Numbered from the stretch's first letter, positions 18,040-26,761 are shown. The stretch is DNA of 64,000 bases from Arthrobacter gengyunqii (GCF_023022985.1 NZ_CP095461.1:2666001-2730000), one strand, 5' to 3'. Notes: a model not told the origin generated them from the sequence alone. A program made the numbers and translations.

Positions 18040-18492
18040 CTAGGCCAGCACGTACAGGGTGATCCAGTCGGCAACTGCCGCCGGCTTGTCCGCCCCCTCC
18101 AGTTCAATCGTGATGCCGGTGACGACGCGGACGCCCTGGCCTGTGGACTCGACCTTGGCCAGTTCGGAGACCACCCGGACGCGGCTGTTCACCGGCACGG
18201 GGTGTGGAAACCGCACACGGTCCAGACCGTAATTGATGCCCATCACGGTGCCATCCAGGCTCACCCGGTCCGACGCCAGCGCCGGCAGCAGCGAGAGGAC
18301 CAGGAAACCGTGGGCGATGGTGGCGCCAAACGGACCGGCCGCTGCCCGTTCAGGATCAGTGTGAATCCACTGATGATCGTCGGTGGCGTCGGCGAACCGG
18401 TTGATGCGGCCCTGGTCGATCGTGATCCAGTCAGTGGTTTCGCGCTGCCCCACGGCCGCTTCCAACTCCTGTACGGAGGAAAAGTGCGCCAT
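18040..18492 (-). CDS. MaoC-family (R)-hydratase/dehydratase
   Basis: A 150-aa single hot-dog domain protein that hydrates enoyl thioesters or dehydrates 3-hydroxyacyl thioesters. The hydratase-2 motif is clear: TIDQGRINRFADATDDHQWIH (Asp and His catalytic pair) and GPFGATIAHGFLVLSLLPAL. The C-terminus VVTGITIEL is typical. It lies 2 nt after the FabG-like gene on the same strand and is therefore cotranscribed with it under the operator at 19311. Together the pair could carry out two steps of acyl-CoA breakdown or synthesis. Confidence 0.9.
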   Translation of the reverse strand: MAHFSSVQELEAAVGQRETTDWITIDQGRINRFADATDDHQWIHTDPERAAAGPFGATIAHGFLVLSLLPALASDRVSLDGTVMGINYGLDRVRFPHPVPVNSRVRVVSELAKVESTGQGVRVVTGITIELEGADKPAAVADWITLYVLA

Positions 18493-18494
18493 TG

Positions 18495-19268
18495 CTAAGC
18501 CCTCGGTCCGCCGGCTACGTACAGCACCTGACCGGAAACAAAGGAGGCTTCCTCCCTGATGAAGAAAGACGCCGCAGCAGCGATGTCGGCAGGTGTTCCG
18601 GCACGGCCCACCGGGATCTCGGCCACTGCATGCTTCACGAAGTCATCGAAGGGCACTCCGATCCGTTCAGCCGTCGCCCGCGTCATGTCGGTTTCGATGA
18701 ACCCCGGCGCAATCGCGTTGACCGTGACGTTGTAGCGGCCCAGTTCGATGGCCAGTGTCTTGGTGAATCCCTGCAGTCCTGCCTTGGCAGCGGAGTAATT
18801 GGCCTGGCCGCGGTTGCCCAGGGCCGAGGTGCTGGAAAGGTTGACGATGCGTCCCCATTTTTCCTGCACCTGATGCGCCTGCACGGCACGGCTCATCAAA
18901 AAGGCGCCGCGCAGGTGAACACCCATGACCGCATCCCAATCGGTGTCCGTCATCTTGAACAACAGGTTGTCGCGGAGGATGCCCGCATTGTTCACCAGGA
19001 TGGTTGGTGCGCCCAGTTCGTCCGCGATCCGGGCCACGGCGGTTTCGACGGCGCCTGCATCCGAGACATCCGCCCCCACTCCCACGGCCTTTCCCCCGGA
19101 ATTGTTGATGGCCTCCACTGTGGCGGCGGTGTCCTCTTCCCGCAGGTCAATGACACCGACGCGGTGGCCGTCGGCCGCCAGCCTCGATGCGACGGCGGCA
19201 CCAATGCCGCGTCCTGATCCGGTGACGATGGCGGTTCGCTGAACAGGAGGTGCTTGGGCTTCGGTCAT
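18495..19268 (-). CDS. FabG-like 3-oxoacyl-ACP/CoA reductase (SDR)
   Basis: A 257-aa classical short-chain dehydrogenase. The cofactor motif is TGSGRGIGAAVASRL (residues 16-30), then NNAGI (NNAG), the catalytic Ser in NLSSTSALGNRG, and YSAAKAGL (YxxxK). VITDR-like preference cannot be judged; the basic residue following strand 2 (VIDLREED) leaves the NAD/NADP choice open. The start ATG has GAGGAG upstream. It heads a two-gene operon with maoC. A TATGAT -10 lies at 19293-19298 and a TetR-site palindrome covers the -35 region. Confidence 0.9.
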   Translation of the reverse strand: MTEAQAPPVQRTAIVTGSGRGIGAAVASRLAADGHRVGVIDLREEDTAATVEAINNSGGKAVGVGADVSDAGAVETAVARIADELGAPTILVNNAGILRDNLLFKMTDTDWDAVMGVHLRGAFLMSRAVQAHQVQEKWGRIVNLSSTSALGNRGQANYSAAKAGLQGFTKTLAIELGRYNVTVNAIAPGFIETDMTRATAERIGVPFDDFVKHAVAEIPVGRAGTPADIAAAASFFIREEASFVSGQVLYVAGGPRA

Positions 19269-19310
19269 GTTTCTCCTCAGAATGTGAGCTGCATCATAGT
19301 GAGGCTGAGC

Positions 19311-19328
19311 GTACCGACCGGACGGTAC
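19311..19328. promoter_or_regulatory. TetR operator candidate, site 3 (fabG-maoC promoter)
   Basis: GTACCGACCGGACGGTAC is an almost perfect 18-bp palindrome, 43 nt upstream of the FabG-like start. It overlaps the -35 position of a promoter whose -10 is TATGAT at 19293-19298 (minus strand), an ideal place for repression. It shares its core with sites at 11301 and 13049. Confidence 0.65.
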
Positions 19329-19352
19329 GTATGCAACGCACCGCGAGCTGCG

Positions 19353-19928
19353 CTAATTACCTGCTGCGTCCGCCCGGTGGGCGTAGAGATCCCGAAGCAG
19401 TGCCACCTCGGCGAGGTGATGGATCATCTCGCGGTGGATGTGCAGGACCAGTTCCGCCATCGGCGCCTGCGCCCGGCTCCCCTCCGCTTCCCCCACCGGA
19501 GCGGCGAGCGCCGCTTCGTCCAGAGCTGAGACCGACCGGATCCAGGTCCCGTAATACCCATCCAGCAGGTCCAGGGCTTCTGCCGCGGTTCCGGGGTATT
19601 CGAAGTCCTCGTAACTGACGGCCGGCCCGCCGAAATGCGCGGCGTTCCGCGCGCCCAGCACGCCCACCAGAAGGTGTCCGATCCGCCAGGCAATGGTGGT
19701 GACAGGTGCCGGCACGGGTTCCGGATACTCAAAGTCGATCGTGAAACTCCCCGATCCCCCCTGCATCCCCGCGGTTCCCGTTCCCCGCGGCCGCACATTC
19801 CAGGCATCCGGCACCGGCTCCCAGAAATACTCATCATCCGTGAGGCCCTGCAGCCGGGGGCGCGCCTGGTTTTTCCAGTGCCACTGCATCTGGTCCGTCA
19901 GCAGCCCGGTGAAGTCGAAAGCATCCAT
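19353..19928 (-). CDS. DinB-superfamily protein
   Basis: A 191-aa four-helix-bundle protein of the DinB/YfiT type, usually metal-binding; some actinobacterial members use mycothiol as a thiol cofactor. Putative metal ligands are the His in WRIGHLLVGVLGARNAAHFG and the HIHREMIHHLAEVALLRDLY segment near the C-terminus. The start ATG 19928 was chosen for GAGGAGG six bases upstream, in preference to two upstream start codons. It is divergent from a WYL-domain regulator, a common pairing in this group. The reaction is unknown. Confidence 0.75.
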   Translation of the reverse strand: MDAFDFTGLLTDQMQWHWKNQARPRLQGLTDDEYFWEPVPDAWNVRPRGTGTAGMQGGSGSFTIDFEYPEPVPAPVTTIAWRIGHLLVGVLGARNAAHFGGPAVSYEDFEYPGTAAEALDLLDGYYGTWIRSVSALDEAALAAPVGEAEGSRAQAPMAELVLHIHREMIHHLAEVALLRDLYAHRADAAGN

Positions 19929-20014
19929 GAACATCCTCCTCAGGGTCCGAGCTTCCAGGTGAGCCGGCGGTTCCGGCTCCCGCCCCTGCTCCATCCCACC
20001 CTAAAAGCGCATCA

Positions 20015-20029
20015 GGACAGCTTTTGTCC
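20015..20029. promoter_or_regulatory. Inverted repeat, possible WYL-regulator operator
   Basis: GGACAGCTTTTGTCC (arms GGACA and TGTCC, 5-nt spacer) lies in the 124-bp gap between the divergent DinB and WYL genes, 24 nt before the regulator start. Its position suits control of both genes; binding is inferred. Confidence 0.45.
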
Positions 20030-20052
20030 GCGATGCGGAGTACTTTGAAAGC

Positions 20053-21051
20053 ATGTTGGAAACCTCGGCACGGCTGCTGCACCTGCTGTCGCTGCTGCAG
20101 ATGAGGCGCGAGTGGACCGGGGCGGCCCTGGCAGACCGCATGACGGTCACCGAGCGCACGGTGCGGCGCGACATCAGCAAGTTGCGCAGCCTTGGTTATC
20201 CGATCTCGGCGTCCCCGGGCATTGCCGGAGGCTACCAGCTGGGAGCCGGTGCCCAGCTTCCGCCCCTGCTGCTCGACGACGACGAAGCGCTCGCCGTCGC
20301 GCTGGGCCTGGCCGCCGTCGCCACCGGTCCCGTGGCGGGAATCGGCGAGGCATCCGTGCGGGCGCTGGCAAAGCTGGAACAGGTCCTCCCCGGACGTCTG
20401 CGGCCAAAGTTCTCCGCGATGCGCCAGTCCATCAGCGTGCTGGCAGGAAACGCCGCCACCGTTGACCCGCAAACGCTCACCGCGCTGTCCGGTGCCATTG
20501 CCGAACATCGTGTGGTTGCCTTCCGCTACACCGCCGTCGGCGGGGTTTCGGCGCGGCGCCTGGTGGAACCCTACAAGCTTGTCAGCACCGGCCGGCGCTG
20601 GTACCTCGCCGCGTGGGATCTGGAACGGCGGGATTGGCGGACCTTCCGGATGGACCGCTGCCAGAGCATTCCTGCCATCCGGGAGCGCTTCTTTCCGCGC
20701 GCCCTGCCCGCCAAGGACATGGCCGCCTATGTCCAGGACTCCATTACGCGCTTTCCCTACCGGTACGACGTCGTACTGCGGCTGGCGGCGCCCATTGCCG
20801 ATCTGCGGGACCGGATACCGCCGGAGGCAGCCAGCCTGGAAGCCGACGGCCCGGGGCACACCATCCTGCGCGGCGGGTGGGATTCCCTGGATCTGCCGCT
20901 GATGCGCCTGGCCGCGCTGGACATCGACTTCGAAATCCTGGCACCGGCCGAGATGCGCGATCGGGCGCGGGCTGCGGCAGCGCTGCTCCAGCGTGCCGCC
21001 GATGTCCAGCCCTCGGCGGAATACGGGAACGCCGAAGATTCCAGCCACTAG
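20053..21051 (+). CDS. HTH/WYL-domain transcriptional regulator
   Basis: A 332-aa regulator of the YafY/PafC type. The N-terminal DeoR-like helix-turn-helix is LSLLQMRREWTGAALADRM followed by TERTVRRDISKLRSLGYPI (about residues 11-55). Next comes the GGYQLGAGAQLPPLLLDDDEALAVALGL linker typical of the family, and the WYL domain (FRYTAVGGVSARRLVEPYKL, WYLAAWDLERRDWRTFRMDR) spans about residues 155-225. A WCX-like C-terminal part follows. It stands divergent to the DinB gene, which it probably regulates; the ligand is unknown. Confidence 0.9.
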   Translation: MLETSARLLHLLSLLQMRREWTGAALADRMTVTERTVRRDISKLRSLGYPISASPGIAGGYQLGAGAQLPPLLLDDDEALAVALGLAAVATGPVAGIGEASVRALAKLEQVLPGRLRPKFSAMRQSISVLAGNAATVDPQTLTALSGAIAEHRVVAFRYTAVGGVSARRLVEPYKLVSTGRRWYLAAWDLERRDWRTFRMDRCQSIPAIRERFFPRALPAKDMAAYVQDSITRFPYRYDVVLRLAAPIADLRDRIPPEAASLEADGPGHTILRGGWDSLDLPLMRLAALDIDFEILAPAEMRDRARAAAALLQRAADVQPSAEYGNAEDSSH

Positions 21052-21064
21052 ACTGGAAGCAATC

Positions 21065-24000
21065 ATGGCACTGACTATTTCCTACCCCGCCCAGCTGCCC
21101 GTTTCGGAGCGCCGCGAAGACATCATGGCTGCGATTGCCGCCAACCAGGTGACGATCATCGCGGGCGAAACCGGTTCCGGCAAGACCACCCAGATCCCCA
21201 AAATGTGCCTGGAACTCGGGTTGGCGGAGAAGGGGCTCATCGGACACACCCAGCCGCGGCGGCTCGCCGCACGCACGGTGGCTGAGCGCATCGCCGAGGA
21301 GCTCGACGTCGAACTGGGCGACGAAGTGGGCTACCAGGTGCGCTTTACGGGTGAGACCAGCCGCAAGACCAAGGTCAAGCTGATGACCGACGGCATCCTG
21401 CTGGCCGAAATCCAGCATGACCGCAAGCTGAAGAAGTACAGCACCATCATCATCGATGAGGCTCACGAGCGCAGCCTGAACATCGACTTCATCCTGGGCT
21501 ACCTGCGCCGGCTCCTCCCGGAGCGCCCGGACCTGAAGGTCATCATCACCTCGGCCACCATTGACCCGGAACGCTTCGCCGAGCACTTCGCCGCGGACGG
21601 CAAGCCCGCCCCCATCATTGAGGTGTCCGGACGCACGTTCCCGGTGGAGGTCCGCTACCGTCCGCTGAACCAGCCCGCCGACGGCGGATCCGACGACGAA
21701 GACGTTGACGATGAGCTGGAGGAAGACCGCGATCCGGTGGACGCGGTCTGTGACGCCGTGGAGGAACTCTCGCGCGAGGCCCCTGGGGACATCCTGGTGT
21801 TCTTCTCCGGTGAGCGCGAAATCCGCGACGCCGCCGATGCGCTGCGCTCCTCCGTGCAGCGCGTGCCCCGCCTGGCCAACACCGAAATCCTGCCGCTGTA
21901 CGCCAGGCTGTCCCTGGCGGACCAGCACAAGGTCTTCCATCCGGGCAAGCACCGCCGCATCATCCTGGCCACCAACGTTGCCGAAACCTCACTGACCGTG
22001 CCGGGCATCAAGTACGTGGTGGACACCGGCACCGCGCGCATCTCCCGGTACTCGCACCGCACCAAGGTTCAGCGGCTGCCCATCGAGCGCATTTCCCAGG
22101 CCTCGGCCAACCAGCGCTCCGGCCGCTGCGGCCGTGTCTCCGACGGCATCGCCATCCGCCTGTATTCCCAGGAGGACTTCGAGTCCCGCCCGGAGTTCAC
22201 GGATCCGGAAATCCTGCGCACCAACCTGGCCGCCGTCATCCTGCAGATGGCCGCCATGGGAGTGGCAAAGGGGCCGAAGGACGTGGCGGATTTTCCGTTT
22301 GTCCAGCCTCCGGATTCCAAGGCCATCAATGACGGCGCTACCCTCCTGAAGGAACTTGGCGCCCTGCAGCCTGCCGGCGGCATCACCCCGGTGGGCCGAA
22401 AACTGTCCCAGCTGCCGGTTGACCCCCGGCTGGGCCGGATGATCGTGGAAGCCGGTGCCCGCGGCTGTGCCAAGGAAGTCATGGTTCTCACCGCCGCGCT
22501 CACCATCCAGGACCCGCGGGAGCGCCCCTCGAAGGACGACGCCGCCCGCGCGCAGAAGGCTGCGGAGCTGCACAAGAGGTTCGTGGACGAGAACTCCGAC
22601 TTCACCGGCTACCTGAACCTGTGGCGCTACGTGCAGGACAAGCAGAAGGAACTCTCGTCGTCGGCCTTCCGCCGGCTCTGCAAGAACGAATTCCTGAACT
22701 ATCTGCGGATCCGCGAGTGGCAGGACCTGTTTACCCAGCTGCGCCAGATCGCCAAGCCGCTGGGCATCACCCTGTCCCCCGGCCCGGTGGACCCGGTGTC
22801 CCACGACAAAGAAATCCATATGAGCCTCCTCGCCGGCCTGCTCAGCCACATCGGTCTCTACGACCAGCGCAAGCGGGAGTACTCCGGCGCCCGCGGCACC
22901 CGATTCGCAGTGTTCCCCGGGTCGGCCCTGTTCAAGAAGTCCCCGGACTGGGTAATGGCCGCCGAACTGGTGGAAACATCCCGGCTGTGGGCGCGCGTGG
23001 CCGCCAAATTCGATCCGCTGTGGGTGGAGGAAGTGGCTCCGCACCTCATCAAGCGCTCCTACAGCGAACCGCACTGGTCCAAGAGCCGCGGATCAGTGAT
23101 GGCCTATGAGAAGGTCACGCTCTACGGCGTCCCCGTCATCCCCCAGCGCAGCATCAACTACGGCCGCGTGGATCCCGAACTGTCCCGTGAAATGTTCATC
23201 CGTCACGCCCTGGTCGAGGGTGACTGGCGCACGCACCATAAGTTCTTCCACCGCAACCAGGCACTCCTGGCTGAGGTCGAGGAACTGGAAAACCGCGTCC
23301 GCCGCCGCGGCCTGCGCGTGGACGATGAAACCCTGTTCGAGTTCTACGACGAACGCGTGGGCAAGGACGTGGTCTCCGAACGGCACTTCGACAAGTGGTG
23401 GAAGAGCGCCCGGCACGAGAACCCGGCACTGCTGGACTTCGACCCCGATGCGCTGCGCACCGACGACGCCGCGGGCCTGGACGAGAACGACTTCCCCAAG
23501 GTCTTCACCTACGGGGACTTTGAGCTGCCGCTCAGCTACGAGTTCTCCCCCGGCATTGCCGGAGCCGGCGACGGCGTCAGCGTGGAGGTCCCGGTGCTGT
23601 TCCTGAACCAGCTCGATCCGGAGCCGTTCAAGTGGCAGATTCCGGGCCTGCGCGCCGAATTGATCACGGCACTGATCAAGTCGCTGCCCAAGGCCATCCG
23701 GAAGAACTTCATTCCGGCACCGGACGTGGCACGTGCGGCCGCATCGGCCCTGGCCTCTGACTTCGACCCCGCGCAGGACGCTCTCGAGCCCTCCTTGGAA
23801 CTGGCTCTGCGGCGGCTCAAGGGCCACATCATTCCGCCCGGGTCCTGGAACTGGGATGCAGTGCCCGAGCACCTGCGGATGAGCTTCACCGTGGTGGACG
23901 GCTCCGGCAAGGTGCTGGACGAAGGCAAGGACCTTGCCGCGCTGCAGGAATCCCTCGCTCCCGCCACCCGGCGTGCCATTGCCGAGTCCTTGGGAGCCAC

Positions 24001-24982
24001 GCCCAAAACCGTTACGCCCAAGGCTGCCGGCAAGCACGGAGGCAAGCCCTCCGGTCCGTCCGGAAACGGATCGGGCCAGCAGCAGCCGGCATCGTCGTCG
24101 GGCCCCTCATTGGCCGAGCAAACCGGGCTGACCGAGTGGAGCGTCGGCACCGTTGACAAGCAGGTGCAGCGGCTCGTGGCCGGGCACATGGTCACCGGCT
24201 ATCCCGCGCTGGTGGACGAAGGGAAAACTGCCGGGCTGCGCATGTTCCAGAGTCCCGGAGAACAGGCGGTCGCCATGCGCGGCGGCGTGATCCGGCTGCT
24301 GGTGCTGCGCGTTCCCAGCCCGGCCAAGTACGTCCTGGAGCACCTGAGTAACGCAGAGAAACTGACCTTCAGCCAGAATCCGCACGGCTCGGTGGCCGCC
24401 CTGATCGAAGACTGCACCCTGGCTGCGGTGGACAAGCTCACGCCCGAGGCCCTGCCGTGGACCCGTGCGCAGTTCGATGAACTGTACGAGAAGGTCCGGG
24501 CCGAGCTGATCGACACCGTTTTCACCGTGACCGCCACGGTGGAGAAGATTCTCTCCAGCACGCGCCGCATCACCAAGGCGCTCAAGGGAACCCAGTCACT
24601 GGCCCTCATCAGCGCCCTGAACGACATCCGCGCACAACTGGACTCGCTGGTGTACCCAGGCTTTGTGGCCCGCACCGGCTATGCGCAGCTCACCCATCTG
24701 CCGCGCTATCTGGCCGGCATTGAGCGGAGGCTGGAAAAGCTGCCCACCAATGTGCAGCGTGATGCCCAGCAGATGGCTGTCGTGCAGGCTTTGGAGGACG
24801 ACTACGACGACGCCGTGGCGGCGCTGCTGCCCGGAGCCGGAACACCCCCGGCTCTGACCGAGGTCCGGTGGATGATCGAGGAGCTGCGGATCAGCTTCTT
24901 CGCACAGGAACTGGGAACCGTGCGGTCGGTGTCGGAAAAGCGGATCCGTACCGCTCTGAACGCGGCCTTGTCCCCGGCTTAG
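21065..24982 (+). CDS. hrpA: ATP-dependent RNA helicase HrpA
   Basis: A 1305-aa DEAH-box helicase of normal HrpA length, cytoplasmic, acting on RNA (in relatives, rescue of stalled ribosomes or mRNA processing). Motif I is AGETGSGKTTQIPK (about residues 35-48), motif II IIIDEAHERSLNIDF, motif III SATIDPE, and motif VI QRSGRCGR near residue 350. The helicase-associated domain and the HrpA-specific C-terminal region (DUF3418-like) follow. A Gly/Ser/Gln-rich linker lies around residues 990-1020. The ATG at 21065 with GGAAG upstream was preferred to the longer open frame, which overlaps the WYL gene. Confidence 0.95.
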   Translation: MALTISYPAQLPVSERREDIMAAIAANQVTIIAGETGSGKTTQIPKMCLELGLAEKGLIGHTQPRRLAARTVAERIAEELDVELGDEVGYQVRFTGETSRKTKVKLMTDGILLAEIQHDRKLKKYSTIIIDEAHERSLNIDFILGYLRRLLPERPDLKVIITSATIDPERFAEHFAADGKPAPIIEVSGRTFPVEVRYRPLNQPADGGSDDEDVDDELEEDRDPVDAVCDAVEELSREAPGDILVFFSGEREIRDAADALRSSVQRVPRLANTEILPLYARLSLADQHKVFHPGKHRRIILATNVAETSLTVPGIKYVVDTGTARISRYSHRTKVQRLPIERISQASANQRSGRCGRVSDGIAIRLYSQEDFESRPEFTDPEILRTNLAAVILQMAAMGVAKGPKDVADFPFVQPPDSKAINDGATLLKELGALQPAGGITPVGRKLSQLPVDPRLGRMIVEAGARGCAKEVMVLTAALTIQDPRERPSKDDAARAQKAAELHKRFVDENSDFTGYLNLWRYVQDKQKELSSSAFRRLCKNEFLNYLRIREWQDLFTQLRQIAKPLGITLSPGPVDPVSHDKEIHMSLLAGLLSHIGLYDQRKREYSGARGTRFAVFPGSALFKKSPDWVMAAELVETSRLWARVAAKFDPLWVEEVAPHLIKRSYSEPHWSKSRGSVMAYEKVTLYGVPVIPQRSINYGRVDPELSREMFIRHALVEGDWRTHHKFFHRNQALLAEVEELENRVRRRGLRVDDETLFEFYDERVGKDVVSERHFDKWWKSARHENPALLDFDPDALRTDDAAGLDENDFPKVFTYGDFELPLSYEFSPGIAGAGDGVSVEVPVLFLNQLDPEPFKWQIPGLRAELITALIKSLPKAIRKNFIPAPDVARAAASALASDFDPAQDALEPSLELALRRLKGHIIPPGSWNWDAVPEHLRMSFTVVDGSGKVLDEGKDLAALQESLAPATRRAIAESLGATPKTVTPKAAGKHGGKPSGPSGNGSGQQQPASSSGPSLAEQTGLTEWSVGTVDKQVQRLVAGHMVTGYPALVDEGKTAGLRMFQSPGEQAVAMRGGVIRLLVLRVPSPAKYVLEHLSNAEKLTFSQNPHGSVAALIEDCTLAAVDKLTPEALPWTRAQFDELYEKVRAELIDTVFTVTATVEKILSSTRRITKALKGTQSLALISALNDIRAQLDSLVYPGFVARTGYAQLTHLPRYLAGIERRLEKLPTNVQRDAQQMAVVQALEDDYDDAVAALLPGAGTPPALTEVRWMIEELRISFFAQELGTVRSVSEKRIRTALNAALSPA

Positions 24983-25033
24983 GGTCAATCTTCGCAGCAG
25001 CCCCTTCCCTCCCGGATCCGCCCTTAAACGAAG

Positions 25034-25081
25034 ACTGGTGGTGCACCCTTCGTGCAGAAGCACTTCGGGTACACCACCAGT
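25034..25081. terminator. Hairpin between hrpA and the converging broken gene
   Basis: A long imperfect inverted repeat: ACTGGTGGTGCACCC and GGGTACACCACCAGT around a GC-rich inner stem. It lies 51 nt after the hrpA stop, where both converging transcription units should end. Confidence 0.65.
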
Positions 25082-25094
25082 TTGCGCGTTGGGC

Positions 25095-25803
25095 CTATGC
25101 CCTCCGGCGTCGCGAGATCAGCACCAGCGCCGCGCCGAAGCTGAGGACAAGTCCTCCAGCGACAGCCGCCCACGTTCCGTGCGTTCCGGTGTTGGCTAGT
25201 CCGGACTCACGAACGACTGGGGCCCCGTCAGTTGTGACACGAATTGTTGCGCCAGGGGTGCCCGGGAGAGTGACCCGAACAGTCGGAGGAGCAGCATTCG
25301 CAGGTCATGCAGGTGGTGCAGGATCAGGGGTCGGAGAAGGATCCAGTGACGGAGACGGGCTCGGCGACGGAGACGGCGACGGCGACGGAGACGGCGACGG
25401 CGACGGCGACGGGAACAAACCCGTCTCAGGGGCGGGATCCGGGGTTGGGGACGGAGTCGGTTCCGGTTCCGGGCAGTCAGGGATTACCCATATGTTGTCC
25501 AGATCATTATTCCAGTAATCCACCAGTCGTGCATTGAGGGGAAACTCTTCAGTGGGAGTAAGAATCGGCGGGTATGTGTACGCACCCGGAACTTCGAATT
25601 CGACGGTGTACTGGTTTAGAGCCCAATCCTGGCCGCTAAACCAGCGGGCAGCATGTCCCACACACCGGAGAATGTGCGCCAACCCGACTGGGTCGCCAGC
25701 AAAGTCTGGGGACCTGAATTGTTACCGCGACCGACCACCCCGCCAGAACGGACATACCCGTTACAAGGGTTGTTAGTTTCCGCTGCAATTCTGCATTTTC
25801 CAT
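25095..25803 (-). pseudogene. Broken LAXTG cell-wall-anchored surface protein
   Basis: Read on the minus strand, ATG 25803 opens a signal-peptide-like start (RKLTTLVTGMSVLAG) that stops at 25636. A second frame then carries SGQDWALNQYTVEFEVP and a Pro-Ser repeat, and ends at an in-frame TGA at 25305-25307. Beyond this stop the same frame continues for about 70 codons to a sorting signal: LANTG, a hydrophobic stretch (AAVAGGLVLSFGAALVLI) and SRRRRA, then TAG at 25095. This is the layout of a sortase substrate. One frameshift plus one nonsense codon make it a likely pseudogene unless these are sequence errors. The ectodomain is short and not recognised. Confidence 0.7.
25345..25413 (-). repeat. 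Hexanucleotide repeat encoding Pro-Ser
   Basis: Tandem GACGGC/GACGGA-type units (plus strand) encode about ten Pro-Ser pairs in the wall-spanning part of the broken surface protein. Slippage by whole units would keep the frame. Confidence 0.7.
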
Positions 25804-26139
25804 TTTAATGATCGAAAGATGGCACCACCGGCATCATCTTGGGCTCTGGATTGCAGAATGACCGCAGTAGTTTGGGGTGCGTTCCTCCATAAGGCTACAA
25901 AGAACACTTGTGCATCCTCCGGTAAGTGCTGTGGGTGTGCCCCCTGTCCCGGACTGTGTCCCTGCTTGAGACATAAGGGGGTGGGCTTCCCTCCGCTTTG
26001 GGAAACATCGACCGGTCAGGGAAATTCCTGCCACTGCGGACCGGAGGTGTTTCCCAAAACGGAGGGGCTTCCCAAACTGCAGCAGCATCGTCGCGAAACC
26101 GGTGCCTGCTGTTCCGACCTGCGACAATATGCTGTCCAG
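25804..26139. other. Non-coding stretch between two broken genes
   Basis: No convincing gene here. The open frame from 25819 is Cys-rich and not protein-like before 26140. The only structure seen is the inverted repeat at 25986-26069. The stretch looks like debris between two decayed genes. Confidence 0.55.
25986..26069. repeat. Inverted repeat of about 20 bp arms
   Basis: CTTCCCTCCGCTTTGGGAAA (25986-26005) and TTTCCCAAAACGGAGGGG (26050-26067) are inverted copies with one or two mismatches around a spacer of about 44 nt. It could be a hairpin or a small mobile-element remnant; no transposase is nearby. Confidence 0.5.
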
Positions 26140-26748
26140 ATGCAGCAGATATCAGAGAACTTGGTGCCCGTACCCGATTACCGCCGGACGGCCCGGCGCC
26201 GAGCCTTCTCCGAACTGCCCGCAGCCCTGCATGAGCGGCTGGCCTTGTACATCGGCGGCAGCATCACGTCAGTGCGCAGCGCCGGCGGCGGCTTTACCAA
26301 CGGTTTCGCCGCCGTACTCACCTGCACCGGCGGCTCGGAGGTTTTCGCCAAGCCCGGAAGCTCTGGCCGGCGACGCCGTCCTCCACGGCGACCTTAGGCC
26401 TGACAACATCCTCATCAGCTCGGGCGTGCACTTGTATGCGACTGGAATTTTCTGGGCACCGGCGCGCCGTGGACAGACTGGGTGGGGGTGCTCCCCTACG
26501 CGCGGGGCGGCGGGCTCGACGCCGATGCCTGGCTGCGCGGGTCCTCTCTGACCCGGGGCGTGCCGCCGGAGTACATCGACGCGTGGCTGGCGGCGCTGCT
26601 CAACTACATGCTCGATTCGGGGAACCAGCCGGAGGTTGCGGCCAGCCCGCATCTGCGCAGCCACGGGCGGCACACCTCCCGGCTCCTTTGGGATTGGCTC
26701 GCAAGCCGGCAGCAGACAGCAGAAAGGGGCAGGTTTCCCCGCCCCTGA
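26140..26748 (+). pseudogene. Broken aminoglycoside phosphotransferase-family gene
   Basis: Three frames together spell a shortened kinase. From 26140: FSELPAALHERLALYIGGSI and AGGGFTNGFAAVLTC, like the N-lobe of the phosphotransferase enzyme family. After a frame change and loss of the middle part comes AVLHGDLRPDNILIS, the catalytic HxDxxxxN loop (about 26367-26412). After a second frame change near 26436 comes CDWNFLGTGAPWTDW, the DFG-like metal segment, and a C-lobe ending in RLLWDWLASRQ. A full member is about 300 aa; roughly 80-100 residues seem to be missing between the lobes. Clearly inactive as written. Confidence 0.75.
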
Positions 26749-26761
26749 TTCCGGCTGATTG

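Noticed and set aside
25345..25413. Repeat tract considered as a CRISPR array
   Set aside because: The units are six bases long without spacers, and encode Pro-Ser in frame.
24868..25518. 216-codon plus-strand frame with Gly-Asp repeats over the surface-protein remnant
   Set aside because: The repeats are the reverse of the Pro-Ser codons on the minus strand, where signal peptide and LANTG anchor make better sense.
25819..26139. N-terminal half of the open frame leading into the phosphotransferase remnant
   Set aside because: Cys-rich and without kinase similarity; only the part from 26140 on resembles the family.
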